NCBI GenBank assembly: GCA_963664665.2 | Contig: CAXXMH010000007.1 | Location: 305,543-369,542, forward strand | DNA length: 64,000 nucleotides | Reading direction: 5' to 3' | Origin: Bin55 sp963664665 | Lineage (GTDB): Bacteria; Pseudomonadota; Gammaproteobacteria; Pseudomonadales; Azotimanducaceae | Shown: positions 8,691 to 17,331 of the stretch, in pieces | Layout of the letters: every line of letters begins with the position of its first letter | Numbering within the stretch: the first letter of the stretch is position 1 | Translations under genes and position numbers: made by a program | Notes under the pieces: model-generated | What the model was told of the DNA's origin: nothing | What the model saw: only the letters and a program-made list of their open reading frames with translations | Databases searched by the model: none

Positions 8691-8924
8691 ATGGACGTTT
8701 TTTTTATGATTGTGCTGATCGTAGCGATCAGTTGCGGTACCGGTGTGTTAACGACTTACTTTAAATCGAAGCACAAGTACGGAAGTGATCCGAAACTCTT
8801 AGACCGAGTAGATCGACTTGAAGCGATGGTAGGCGATGGATCACTCGAAGATCGCGTGCGTGCTTTAGAAACGATCGTAACCGACGAGAAGCGGCGTCTC
8901 GACCGAGAAATCCAAAGTCTCTGA
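8691..8924 (+). CDS. Small PspB-like membrane protein
   Basis: A 77-residue protein: one N-terminal transmembrane helix (about 3-24) followed by a charged region predicted to form a coiled coil, with heptad-like LLDRVDRLEAMV and LEDRVRALETIVTDEKRRLDREI. This layout and the ALETIVTDE segment resemble PspB-type proteins of the envelope stress response. No pspA or pspC neighbour is present. The ATG follows an AAGGA ribosome site and a TATAAT box. Other small single-helix coiled-coil proteins are possible. Confidence 0.6.
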   Translation: MDVFFMIVLIVAISCGTGVLTTYFKSKHKYGSDPKLLDRVDRLEAMVGDGSLEDRVRALETIVTDEKRRLDREIQSL

Positions 8925-9055
8925 CGAGGCATCCGTGCCGCTTCGCTAAGCCCGAGTAGATTTGCGTCACGTATTTTCAGCGTTGCCAGTTTCTAATTCC
9001 ATCAGTGACCGAAATACCGGTCAACGTTTCTCCAAGAGTTGACGGTTAGTATCCA

Positions 9056-9913
9056 TTGAAAATCGAATCAATCACAGAGAATTTCGGTGCGGATGTCACC
9101 GATGTGGAACTTGAAGCGTTATCTGAGCAGGATTTTCGGCAGATCGAGGACGCGTGGTTTAAGTACTCGGTTCTCGTATTTCCGCAACAAAACCTTACTA
9201 ATGAAGACCACTTCGCCTTTAGTCGCCGCCTTGGTCGACTAGAAAAAGGCTTGCCGCGTTTCAAGAAAGCTATGCGTGCCAATATCGGCAACACCGACCA
9301 TGACGGACGTGTGCTGCCGCCGGAGCACGTGGGTCGTGTGTTCAACATCGGTAATTCGCTTTGGCACACCGATAGTTCCTACAAACGAGTCGCGGCGAAA
9401 GCATCACTCTTAGCAGCACACGAAGTACCGAGCGAAGGTGGCGAAACCGAGTGGGCCGATATGAGAGCCGGTTACGACGCGCTTTCCGATGCCATGAAGA
9501 GCTACCTCACGGACAAGATCGCCGTTCACAGTTATGCGTTTAGTCATGCGTGGCACTATGGTCTGCAAGTCATGCCGGAAGAAGGTTTACAGCAACTTCC
9601 TCCAGTCAAGCATCCGCTCGTACAAATACATCCGGACTCGAAGCGTCACATACTCTTCGCTGGTCGACACGCCAGCCACATCGTTGGTGAGGACTTCGTC
9701 ACAAGTCGAAAGCAATTGCGCGAGCTGACCTTTGAAGCCGCACAACCACCACGAACGTTCGGTCACCGTTGGAGTGTGGGCGATCTAGTCCTTTGGGACA
9801 ATCGCTGCGTCTTGCACCGAGCGCGGTCGTCACCGCCTGACCAAGCGCGCAAGATGGTGCGATCAACTGTCGCGGGCGACGCGCCCGATAACGAATGGGC
9901 CGCTAACGACTAA
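9056..9913 (+). CDS. TauD/TfdA-family 2-oxoglutarate dioxygenase
   Basis: A 285-residue Fe(II)/2-oxoglutarate oxygenase. Motifs: N-terminal GADVTDVEL (family: GaeV.gvdl), LWHTDSSY with the iron ligands His104 and Asp106, a distal His in LWDNRCVLHRA, and R in the following segment for 2-oxoglutarate. Members include TfdA (2,4-D dioxygenase) and taurine dioxygenase; the sequence does not settle the substrate. The start is TTG at 9056, supported by the family's usual N-terminus. It converges with the crotonase gene, leaving only 12 bases between stops. Confidence 0.85.
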   Translation: MKIESITENFGADVTDVELEALSEQDFRQIEDAWFKYSVLVFPQQNLTNEDHFAFSRRLGRLEKGLPRFKKAMRANIGNTDHDGRVLPPEHVGRVFNIGNSLWHTDSSYKRVAAKASLLAAHEVPSEGGETEWADMRAGYDALSDAMKSYLTDKIAVHSYAFSHAWHYGLQVMPEEGLQQLPPVKHPLVQIHPDSKRHILFAGRHASHIVGEDFVTSRKQLRELTFEAAQPPRTFGHRWSVGDLVLWDNRCVLHRARSSPPDQARKMVRSTVAGDAPDNEWAAND

Positions 9914-9925
9914 TCGATCTGTAGA

Positions 9926-10777
9926 TCACGTACCGGTAAACACCGGCACCTGTTTCGTTACGAAAGCCTTCGCTCCAGCTTTATGGTCGTTCGAATCGAA
10001 ACACGTCATCATGTTTACGGCTTCGAGATCCAACACTGACGCTAGATCCGACGTTAATGCACGGTTCAAATTCTGCTTCATGAGACCTGAAGAGATCGGC
10101 GGCATTGAGGCAAGCTTTTCTGCAAATTCGATAGCTTCATCTTCAAATGTCGACTTATCAAACACCTGGTTTACGATCCCAAGACGACGTGCATCGTCCA
10201 CACTGATGATGTCCGATGTGAAATAAAGTTCGCGAGCCTTAGCTGCACCGACGAGCTGCGTAAGAAAGTACGAGCCACCGTAATCGCCAGACAGCCCGAG
10301 TTTGTTGAATGCCGTCGTGAAACGAGCATCCGAGGAAGCAACGCGTATGTCACACGCCAACGCGAGCGAGAATCCGCCACCCGCTGCCACGCCAGGAATC
10401 GCGGCGATGGTGGGCTTAGGCATGGTGTGTAACACTTCGACGATCGAAGTGCTCTGGCGTAAGCCAGCCGCACGTTCCTCTATCGTCGGAGGTTTCGCGT
10501 CGTGAGCTAGATCGGTAGGTTTGCTCGAAGAAGCAGAAGCATTCGCCGCGAATCCCTTCACATCGCCGCCTGCTGAAAACGCTCGCCCAACGCCCGTAAG
10601 CATGAGCGCGCGACAGTTCGGATCAGCCGCAAGTCGCGGCAGTGCCTCGTTGATTCTCGCCATCATTGGCGGGCTGAACGCATTGAGCGATTCCGGTCGA
10701 TTCATGGTCAACACGGTTAGAAATCCGCGTTGAGTTTCAATCAAATGATCTTCGGCGCTGCTTGTTTCGTTACTCAT
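9926..10777 (-). CDS. Enoyl-CoA hydratase/isomerase (crotonase) family protein
   Basis: A 283-residue crotonase-fold enzyme. Visible features: substrate loop SAGGDVKGF, oxyanion-hole strand AIPGVAAGGGFSLALACD, and the helix LGLSGDYGGSYFLTQLVG. Canonical hydratases have Glu where this protein has SGD, so the exact reaction (hydratase, isomerase or other) is open. The ATG overlaps the stop of the upstream monooxygenase gene by 4 bases (ATGA), so the genes are translationally coupled. A pairing of a Baeyer-Villiger oxidase and a crotonase suggests degradation of a ketone or cyclic compound. Confidence 0.85.
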   Translation of the reverse strand: MSNETSSAEDHLIETQRGFLTVLTMNRPESLNAFSPPMMARINEALPRLAADPNCRALMLTGVGRAFSAGGDVKGFAANASASSSKPTDLAHDAKPPTIEERAAGLRQSTSIVEVLHTMPKPTIAAIPGVAAGGGFSLALACDIRVASSDARFTTAFNKLGLSGDYGGSYFLTQLVGAAKARELYFTSDIISVDDARRLGIVNQVFDKSTFEDEAIEFAEKLASMPPISSGLMKQNLNRALTSDLASVLDLEAVNMMTCFDSNDHKAGAKAFVTKQVPVFTGT

Positions 10778-12375
10778 GCGAGTTCAAACCCCTGATAGTT
10801 GTTGTTAACGACTTCGTCACATCGTTGTACATAGTTTGGAAATCCGACATGCGGCATGAAAACACGCGGCTTGCCAGGAATATTCGCACCTCGATACCAC
10901 GAATTGCAGGTTGGATACAGTGTCATATCTGCAATCGCGTTGACATACGCAACCCATTCCTCTTCCGCGGTCGACTCTGCGTTGATCGCCTGATGATTGT
11001 GCGACCGCATGTAAGCCAAACACACAGCAATCCAATCCACTTGCTGCTCGATCGAGACAATCATGTTGGTCAGCACAGAAGGACTCCCGGGTCCGGAAAT
11101 CATGAACATGTTGGGAAAATTCGCGGTCGTTAAACCAAGGTAAGTTTTCGGTCCTTCCGACCATTTCTCACGCAGAGTTTGCCCGTCGTTACCACGAATG
11201 TCCACGCGCAAAAGCGTGCCTGTCATCGCATCGAATCCAGTTGCAAAGACCACCACGTCGAATTCAAACGCGGTCGATTCCGTCTGGACACCACGTTCGA
11301 ACAAGCGTTCGATCGGATCCTTGTTGATGTCGACTAACTTCACGTGCGGCAGGTTGTAGGTCTCGTAGTACTCGGTATCTAAACACAGGCGCTTGCATCC
11401 AATCACGTTGTCCGGTGCAAGTGTTGCGGCAACTTCCGGGTCGTGAACGATTTCTCGAATCTGTTCCCTCACAAATTCCGCCGCGATGTCGTTCGCTTCT
11501 TTGTTCAAACCTAGGTCATTGAATGCGCCCATGAACGCAAAGCCACCATGTTCCCAGCGTTTTTGCAACTCCGCATCTCGTTCTTCTTCATCGACAGCCA
11601 GCGCCGATTCATTTCGACCAGGCATCGTGCCGCGTATCGCGGCCGGCGTCATCTTGTTGAACTCGCGAAACGCCTTGTAGTCGTTTTTGACGCGTTGAAC
11701 TTCATCAGGATCGGCTTCACGATTCCGCGCGGGTATGGAAAAATTCGGCGTCCGTTGAAATACCACAAGCTGACTCGCTTCCTCCGCCAGGTGAGGAGTA
11801 GCTTGAATCGACGACGATCCGGTACCAATGATCCCAATACGCTTTCCCTTCAGGTCGACTGGTTCGTGGGGCCATTGACCAGTGTGATAGGTCTCGCCTT
11901 GAAATTGTGAGATACCTTCGATCTCTGGTAGATTCGTGGAGGAAAGGCACCCCGTGGCCATGATCAGGAAACGAGCTTTGACGGTCTCATCGCGATCAGT
12001 CGTAATGCGCCAGCTTGACTCGTCTGCTTGATAGTGGGCAGAGACAACCGAAGTTTCAAACTCGATATCTTGTCTTAAGTCAAAGCGGTCAGCCACGTGG
12101 TTGGCATATCTCAGGATCTCCGGTTGACCCGAGTACCGCTCGCTCCACTCCCATTCCTGTTGTAGCTCATCTGAAAATGAATACGAGTATTCCAAACTCT
12201 CAACATCGCAGCGCGCACCCGGATAGCGGTTCCAATACCACGTACCGCCAACATCATCGGCGCGTTCGAAAACGACACTCTTGAACCGCAGTGCGCGCAA
12301 TCGATGCACCATATACATGCCGGCGAAACCAGCGCCAACAACAACAGCATCGAAAGTTCGTACAGATTCACTCAT
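10774..12375 (-). CDS. Flavin-containing Baeyer-Villiger-type monooxygenase
   Basis: A 533-residue class B flavin monooxygenase. It has an N-terminal FAD-binding GAGFAG motif, the Baeyer-Villiger signature FQGETYHTGQWPH (FxGxxxHxxxW, residues about 157-169), the NADPH-binding GTGSSS motif shortly after, and an ATGFDAMTG motif towards the C-terminus. Such enzymes insert oxygen next to a ketone using NADPH and O2, for example cyclohexanone or steroid ketones. It lies between the GH32 gene (24 bases upstream) and the crotonase gene (4-base overlap) on the same strand, consistent with one operon. Confidence 0.9.
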   Translation of the reverse strand: MSESVRTFDAVVVGAGFAGMYMVHRLRALRFKSVVFERADDVGGTWYWNRYPGARCDVESLEYSYSFSDELQQEWEWSERYSGQPEILRYANHVADRFDLRQDIEFETSVVSAHYQADESSWRITTDRDETVKARFLIMATGCLSSTNLPEIEGISQFQGETYHTGQWPHEPVDLKGKRIGIIGTGSSSIQATPHLAEEASQLVVFQRTPNFSIPARNREADPDEVQRVKNDYKAFREFNKMTPAAIRGTMPGRNESALAVDEEERDAELQKRWEHGGFAFMGAFNDLGLNKEANDIAAEFVREQIREIVHDPEVAATLAPDNVIGCKRLCLDTEYYETYNLPHVKLVDINKDPIERLFERGVQTESTAFEFDVVVFATGFDAMTGTLLRVDIRGNDGQTLREKWSEGPKTYLGLTTANFPNMFMISGPGSPSVLTNMIVSIEQQVDWIAVCLAYMRSHNHQAINAESTAEEEWVAYVNAIADMTLYPTCNSWYRGANIPGKPRVFMPHVGFPNYVQRCDEVVNNNYQGFELA

Positions 12376-12399
12376 AAATAATCTCGACCGGTCGTGGAG

Positions 12400-13968
12400 C
12401 TAATAGATGGAGCCGAGCGGCCAAAATTTTAGCTGGCTGATCTGCGTGTCAGATCCCTGTGAACGCATGCCTATACCGACGCTATCGGATCGTGATGGGT
12501 AAACGCGCAAAGCAACAGCTTTACGATTGTTGACGAACACTTCTACGATGCTGTGATCAACGAATATTCGTAATTGAATCGCTTCCTCAGACTGGATCTG
12601 AACTTCAAGCGTTTCAGGCGCACGGCAGCGTACTCCAGAATCAAGCGACGAGTAGCCGTTATCAATAGTCACGAAACTAGTGCGAGTCCGGCGCGAATAG
12701 GTTGCGCGATCAGGATACCCCCGCTCACGGTAGACCAAGATGCGAGTGAATTCCTCCTTCTGCGGTGATCGTAGAACACTCAACTCGACCATCGACGCCT
12801 CACTCGGCTGGATGTCCACTTGTAACTCGTATGCATTCCCTTCGAGTCCGTTCTCAGGTGCACCCTCAAGTTCACGCAATAGCACTTCTTCATTAGCTGG
12901 CAGCGTGAACGGTTCGATTTCTGCAAGGTCGCCTCTTAACGACTCGATGTCACCGACTGGCGCAACGTCGACGTCATTGCCCGATTGAGCCAGGGTCAAT
13001 TGACGCGGAAGCGACATGATCTGATCCCAGCCTTCAGAGCGTTTAGCGGGATTCATGTTGAAGATCACGATCACGGATCCGTCTTCTAATGGTGTAGCAG
13101 AAGGCGCGTGTACTGCGCCTGGTCCAGGTGGACCAAAGTTGAATTTCTCGCCGTAGGTCACGACGAATTTCTGGCGTTCCTGGTCATAGTCACCGAGCAG
13201 GTATTGCCCCCCACTCGAGTGACTAAAGAACAGCAATATGTACTTGTCACCGATGGGCCAAAAGTACGGGCACGCACCATCATCGCCGACACGCGAATAA
13301 CGATCGCCTTCGATAAACGGATGCAGGTAAGTCCAATCGCTTAAGTTCTCAGACTCAAACAAGAAATCCGTTGCGACGTGTTGACCACCCGGTCCATCCG
13401 ATCTTTGTCCTGCGGATAACGAGTAGTACTTTTCTCCCGACTTCCATATGCAAGGATCGAATACGTTGTAAGGTGCGTCTCGGTCAGGCATAGGAATTAC
13501 TGGTTGATTGCCGACCTTTTCCCAATTCAATAGCAACGGATCGGAGGACAACGCCACCATGTTGCCTGCTTTCGTTCCGTGATACATGGCAATTACGCGG
13601 TCGTCTTCAACAAGTGTCGCGCCGCTGAAGCATCGGTCCTCCGGATTCGGATAGATGCAGTAAGGTAAATCCTCCCAACGAATGAGATCACGCGAGATCG
13701 CGTGCCCCCAGTGTTGCCGTGGGTCTTCAGGCGGATACGCTTGGTAGAACAAGTGCCAGTGATCTTTCCAGTAGCACAAACCGTTCGGATCGTTGAGCGT
13801 ACCTTCAGGATTGACGTAGTGGAACTGTGGTCGATGTGGATCCTGGCACGCTTTTCGGGCTCTCTTCATCCGCTTCAGCAGATCATTTGACTCGAGCGCG
13901 TCGCGCTGCTCGAATAGGTTTGTCGGGAACTGCGTAAACGGTACTTTTGAGGTACGATCTTCGGCCAT
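12400..13968 (-). CDS. Glycoside hydrolase family 32 protein (invertase/fructanase-like)
   Basis: A roughly 522-residue GH32 enzyme: N-terminal five-bladed beta-propeller and C-terminal beta-sandwich (IRIFVDHSIVEVF near the end). The nucleophile motif is GTLNDPNGL, and the transition-state stabiliser motif is VFDPCIW in place of FRDP. The usual acid/base EC motif is not seen; the aligned region reads DDGACPYFWP. The enzyme may use a different acid or belong to a divergent subfamily. No signal peptide is apparent, so it would act in the cytoplasm. The ATG at 13968 is preferred; an in-frame GTG at 13989 is possible. It is the first gene of a minus-strand run with the monooxygenase and crotonase. 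Confidence 0.85.
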   Translation of the reverse strand: MAEDRTSKVPFTQFPTNLFEQRDALESNDLLKRMKRARKACQDPHRPQFHYVNPEGTLNDPNGLCYWKDHWHLFYQAYPPEDPRQHWGHAISRDLIRWEDLPYCIYPNPEDRCFSGATLVEDDRVIAMYHGTKAGNMVALSSDPLLLNWEKVGNQPVIPMPDRDAPYNVFDPCIWKSGEKYYSLSAGQRSDGPGGQHVATDFLFESENLSDWTYLHPFIEGDRYSRVGDDGACPYFWPIGDKYILLFFSHSSGGQYLLGDYDQERQKFVVTYGEKFNFGPPGPGAVHAPSATPLEDGSVIVIFNMNPAKRSEGWDQIMSLPRQLTLAQSGNDVDVAPVGDIESLRGDLAEIEPFTLPANEEVLLRELEGAPENGLEGNAYELQVDIQPSEASMVELSVLRSPQKEEFTRILVYRERGYPDRATYSRRTRTSFVTIDNGYSSLDSGVRCRAPETLEVQIQSEEAIQLRIFVDHSIVEVFVNNRKAVALRVYPSRSDSVGIGMRSQGSDTQISQLKFWPLGSIY

Positions 13969-13989
13969 GTTGTCGTCTAATTTCTCCAC

Positions 13990-14354
13990 ACGGCGATTTT
14001 AGGACGAGTTTCCTCTGCGAAGAGGCATGCAACATGCATTCTTGAAATCTTCTTCAATCAAGCATCAATTTGTATTTGTACTCTATGAACCATGTCCGTT
14101 TAAGAATTCGAGTTCAGGAAGAGCCGTGTCGAATCTACGGGATATGCGTCGCCTTACAAAACCTCGTGTAGAGTCTTGAGCGGCTCTCGTTCGCAACGTA
14201 ATCGCAATCTCAAACGAGCTGACATGTATTTGTTCCGTACCGCGTCTAAGCAATTCAAAATTCGCCGAACTCCTTATTCCTAAAGATTATTAACTCATAC
14301 GATTTCCCCTCTCTCGACATAGAATTGAATGGGCAAGAGTGCGCGTGAATAGGG
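13990..14354. other. Divergent intergenic region between GH32 and TonB-receptor genes
   Basis: These 365 AT-rich bases separate divergent genes and must hold promoters for both. No convincing sigma-70 hexamer pair or operator palindrome stood out. No small gene could be supported. Confidence 0.4.
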
Positions 14355-17327
14355 GTGACCAAATTGCTATCCATTAATCAAAATCGCTACGTATTTCTCG
14401 CTGACATTTTCAATCAATTACGTGTTGTTTTTATATTTCTGATCGCCTCACTAGTCATGCTTGGCGCTGTCCAAGCTCAAGAAGATGGGGAAGACGACGA
14501 GACGGTAGAAGCCACAGCGCTCGAGGATCCACCTGTCATTCCGGCCATTCCCCTTGAAGAAGTGGTCGTTACCGGCAGCCGCCTCCAACAATATCCCGGA
14601 GATCAAGCGAGCCAGACGATTGTCTTGGACCGAGAGACCATCCGTGCGCTGGGTGAGGTCACGCTTGAACGTATTCTCAGGCAATTACCACAGAATAGCA
14701 ACCCAACGAGCGAACGATTCGGATCGAGCTTAAATCAGGCAAGCAATCTCACAGGCGCTTCCACGGTAAATCTGCGGGGGCTAGGTAGCGAATCGACGCT
14801 CATCCTCGTTGACGGTAAACGTATTGGTTACAACGGTATCCTAGGCGGCGTCACTGACGTGTCCGCGATTCCACTTTCGATGGTTGAGCGAATAGAAGTG
14901 GTCTTGGATGGCGCATCGGCGATCTACGGCTCAGATGCGGTAGGCGGCGTTGTCAATGTAATCCTGCGCAAAGACTACGAAGGCGTTGAGTTATCCCTTA
15001 ACCACGATCGACCGGACGCCGCCGGTTACAACGAAACTAGAGTCGCATTGAATACTTCGCAAGTTCTTGGCAACGTGCAATTGCGTGCAAGCTATCAACG
15101 TGCTGATCATACGGGTTTGGATGCATCCGACCGCGAAGTCACATTATTCCAACAGTCGCTCTTCTCCGGTCCGCAGCTCGATGTGCGATTCTGTTGCTCA
15201 GCACAAGGCGAAGCATTTCCAATCATGTATCGATTGGATGGAATAGTCATCACGTTCCCGGAATTCCAAGCGCTCAGTGATGAGGACAAAGCGCGTGCCG
15301 AGGAAATTCGATATGCTGTTCTACCGGACGAATTCAACGAAAACTCCTCAGTATCCGAGATAACGGAATTCGGTTTGCCGAATTGGGGTGCCGAAACTCA
15401 AACCGGTTATTCCGTGCTTCCAGAAACAACGCGCGACAGCTACAACGTTGGCATTTCGTCAGATTTGACCGATTCAATCACGCTAGACGCACAAGTTCGC
15501 GGCGAGATGCGGAACACCATCAATCGACGCGGATACGTTTCATTAAACGGCGAAACACTGACAGGTGGCAGTCCTTTCAATCCGTTTAAGCGAAGTGTGC
15601 ACGTTCGTGGACAACGTCGCGACATGCCACAGCCTTATGTTGAAACAGATGCCAATATCTCCGATTTCAATTTTGACTTAACCGGTGACCTTAGTGACCT
15701 TTGGAGTTGGGAAGTCAGCGTTGGGACTTCGCGTGAAGACGCGGACACCTCTCGATTCTTCGATCTCGATCGTACAAGCCTGCGCGCCGGTATGAATTCT
15801 GATGGGGTAACACCTGCTCGACAATTCTTGTTTGGTCTAACATCCGAGGAATGCGATGCGCAGGGTGGTCGCTTCGGCTTCGGTCTCTGTATTTTGATGG
15901 TGGATCCGCCAGCGGCGATCAATCCATTCGGTGATATTTCTGCTTTCCTGCAAGACGAACTCTTCGCATCAAGTTCAAATAGGCAAACGCGCTTCAGTGG
16001 TTTGTTGAAAGGAGACGTGTACGAGACGTCCGCAGGATCGGTCCGCCTCTTGGTGGGCGCCAGTAACGAATCCACTAGTCTCGAAACGTCATCAGAGTTT
16101 CAAGTCGCCGTGGTAGGTACGCCGTTGGGTGACATATCAAACTTCCACACCGAGGCGTCGCGTTCAAACTGGGCATTGTTCCTCGAAGGAGCAGTTCCAC
16201 TGATTTCCGACAATAACGCGAGACGTGCGGCGCGTCGCCTGAACTTTACGTTTTCGGCAAGACGCGATTCGTATGCCGATCCCGACGTTACCTACTATGA
16301 AGACGGGGTCGGCACGGATGCTAAGGATCTCCCAGATCCGGGTGCAGAGACGACGTGGGGGGTTGGGCTTGTCTATGCGCCAGTTGAGAGCGTCAGATTT
16401 AAGCTCAGTCGCCAAACCGCGTTCGTCGCACCGCAACTCAATCAGCTGCTTAGAAAGTCATCTGAAGGACCCAGTGCACCGTTCCGTGGGATCTTTCTAG
16501 AGCAACCTGATGGCAGTCTCCAGCAAAGACAAATCGTCGTCAAGGAAGGCGGCAATCCTGATCTGCGAGCTGAAACAGGAAATACACTCAGCTATGGCGT
16601 CGAACTCTTTCCGGTAGGAATACCCGCTGTTGGTCTAAAGATAACGTACAGCGACCTGTCGTACGAAAACCGCATTTCGAGACTTAGTAATTTCATTGTT
16701 GACCCTAACAACCTGCCATCCGATACGGTTTACGATGCTGTAAGTGACACGTATTTTCAAGAGCGACGCTGGATCAATGTGTCATCGATCGATCGTGAAG
16801 AGATCGACTACGAGTTGCTTTGGAACGCAACTACCGAACGTGGCGAATTCGACCTGAGCTACACGCTGAGTAGTACTCGAAATTACGAATTCGTCCTCGA
16901 TCCTGCAGTGGAAGACGAATCCATTAGTGTTGTCGGTACGACGACGGGCAACACCGCGATTGGCGTAATACCAAAGACGGGCCGCTCGTTCGTCAGTCGT
17001 TATTTCTATCGTGGCGCGGAAGCTGGGCTATCGGTGTCTGGCCAGTCTCGAACTACGATCGAGAGTACGACTGGTGTAGTACGCTCGTACACCCCACCGA
17101 CACTTGTGAACTTGACCTTGAGCTACCATTTGCAAGACGATTCGATTTGGGGTACGCCAGCGTTTCTTGAAAACAGTCGCGTCTCGTTGGCAATTTCAAA
17201 TCTCACGGACAAATACGGCGAATCCACTGTAACAGCTGCAGACGGCACCATGCTTCCACAATCGTCGCCAGATGCATCACCGCTCTATGGACGTGCGTTC
17301 AGCCTATCAATACATACGCAGTTCTAA
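14355..17327 (+). CDS. TonB-dependent outer-membrane receptor
   Basis: A 990-residue outer-membrane receptor. It has an N-terminal hydrophobic signal region (about 20-42), a TonB-box-like EEVVVTGSRL, and a plug domain with VNLRGLGSESTLILVDGKRIG and ASAIYGSDAVGGVVNVILRKDYEG. A long beta-barrel follows and ends in a terminal Phe (HTQF), as expected for outer-membrane insertion. The class resembles receptors for complex substrates rather than simple siderophore receptors, but the ligand is unknown. The start is GTG at 14355, preceded directly by a purine-rich AGGG. It is followed within 5 bases by two TlpA-like lipoprotein genes, so all three probably form an operon. Confidence 0.92.
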   Translation: MTKLLSINQNRYVFLADIFNQLRVVFIFLIASLVMLGAVQAQEDGEDDETVEATALEDPPVIPAIPLEEVVVTGSRLQQYPGDQASQTIVLDRETIRALGEVTLERILRQLPQNSNPTSERFGSSLNQASNLTGASTVNLRGLGSESTLILVDGKRIGYNGILGGVTDVSAIPLSMVERIEVVLDGASAIYGSDAVGGVVNVILRKDYEGVELSLNHDRPDAAGYNETRVALNTSQVLGNVQLRASYQRADHTGLDASDREVTLFQQSLFSGPQLDVRFCCSAQGEAFPIMYRLDGIVITFPEFQALSDEDKARAEEIRYAVLPDEFNENSSVSEITEFGLPNWGAETQTGYSVLPETTRDSYNVGISSDLTDSITLDAQVRGEMRNTINRRGYVSLNGETLTGGSPFNPFKRSVHVRGQRRDMPQPYVETDANISDFNFDLTGDLSDLWSWEVSVGTSREDADTSRFFDLDRTSLRAGMNSDGVTPARQFLFGLTSEECDAQGGRFGFGLCILMVDPPAAINPFGDISAFLQDELFASSSNRQTRFSGLLKGDVYETSAGSVRLLVGASNESTSLETSSEFQVAVVGTPLGDISNFHTEASRSNWALFLEGAVPLISDNNARRAARRLNFTFSARRDSYADPDVTYYEDGVGTDAKDLPDPGAETTWGVGLVYAPVESVRFKLSRQTAFVAPQLNQLLRKSSEGPSAPFRGIFLEQPDGSLQQRQIVVKEGGNPDLRAETGNTLSYGVELFPVGIPAVGLKITYSDLSYENRISRLSNFIVDPNNLPSDTVYDAVSDTYFQERRWINVSSIDREEIDYELLWNATTERGEFDLSYTLSSTRNYEFVLDPAVEDESISVVGTTTGNTAIGVIPKTGRSFVSRYFYRGAEAGLSVSGQSRTTIESTTGVVRSYTPPTLVNLTLSYHLQDDSIWGTPAFLENSRVSLAISNLTDKYGESTVTAADGTMLPQSSPDASPLYGRAFSLSIHTQF

Positions 17328-17331
17328 CACC

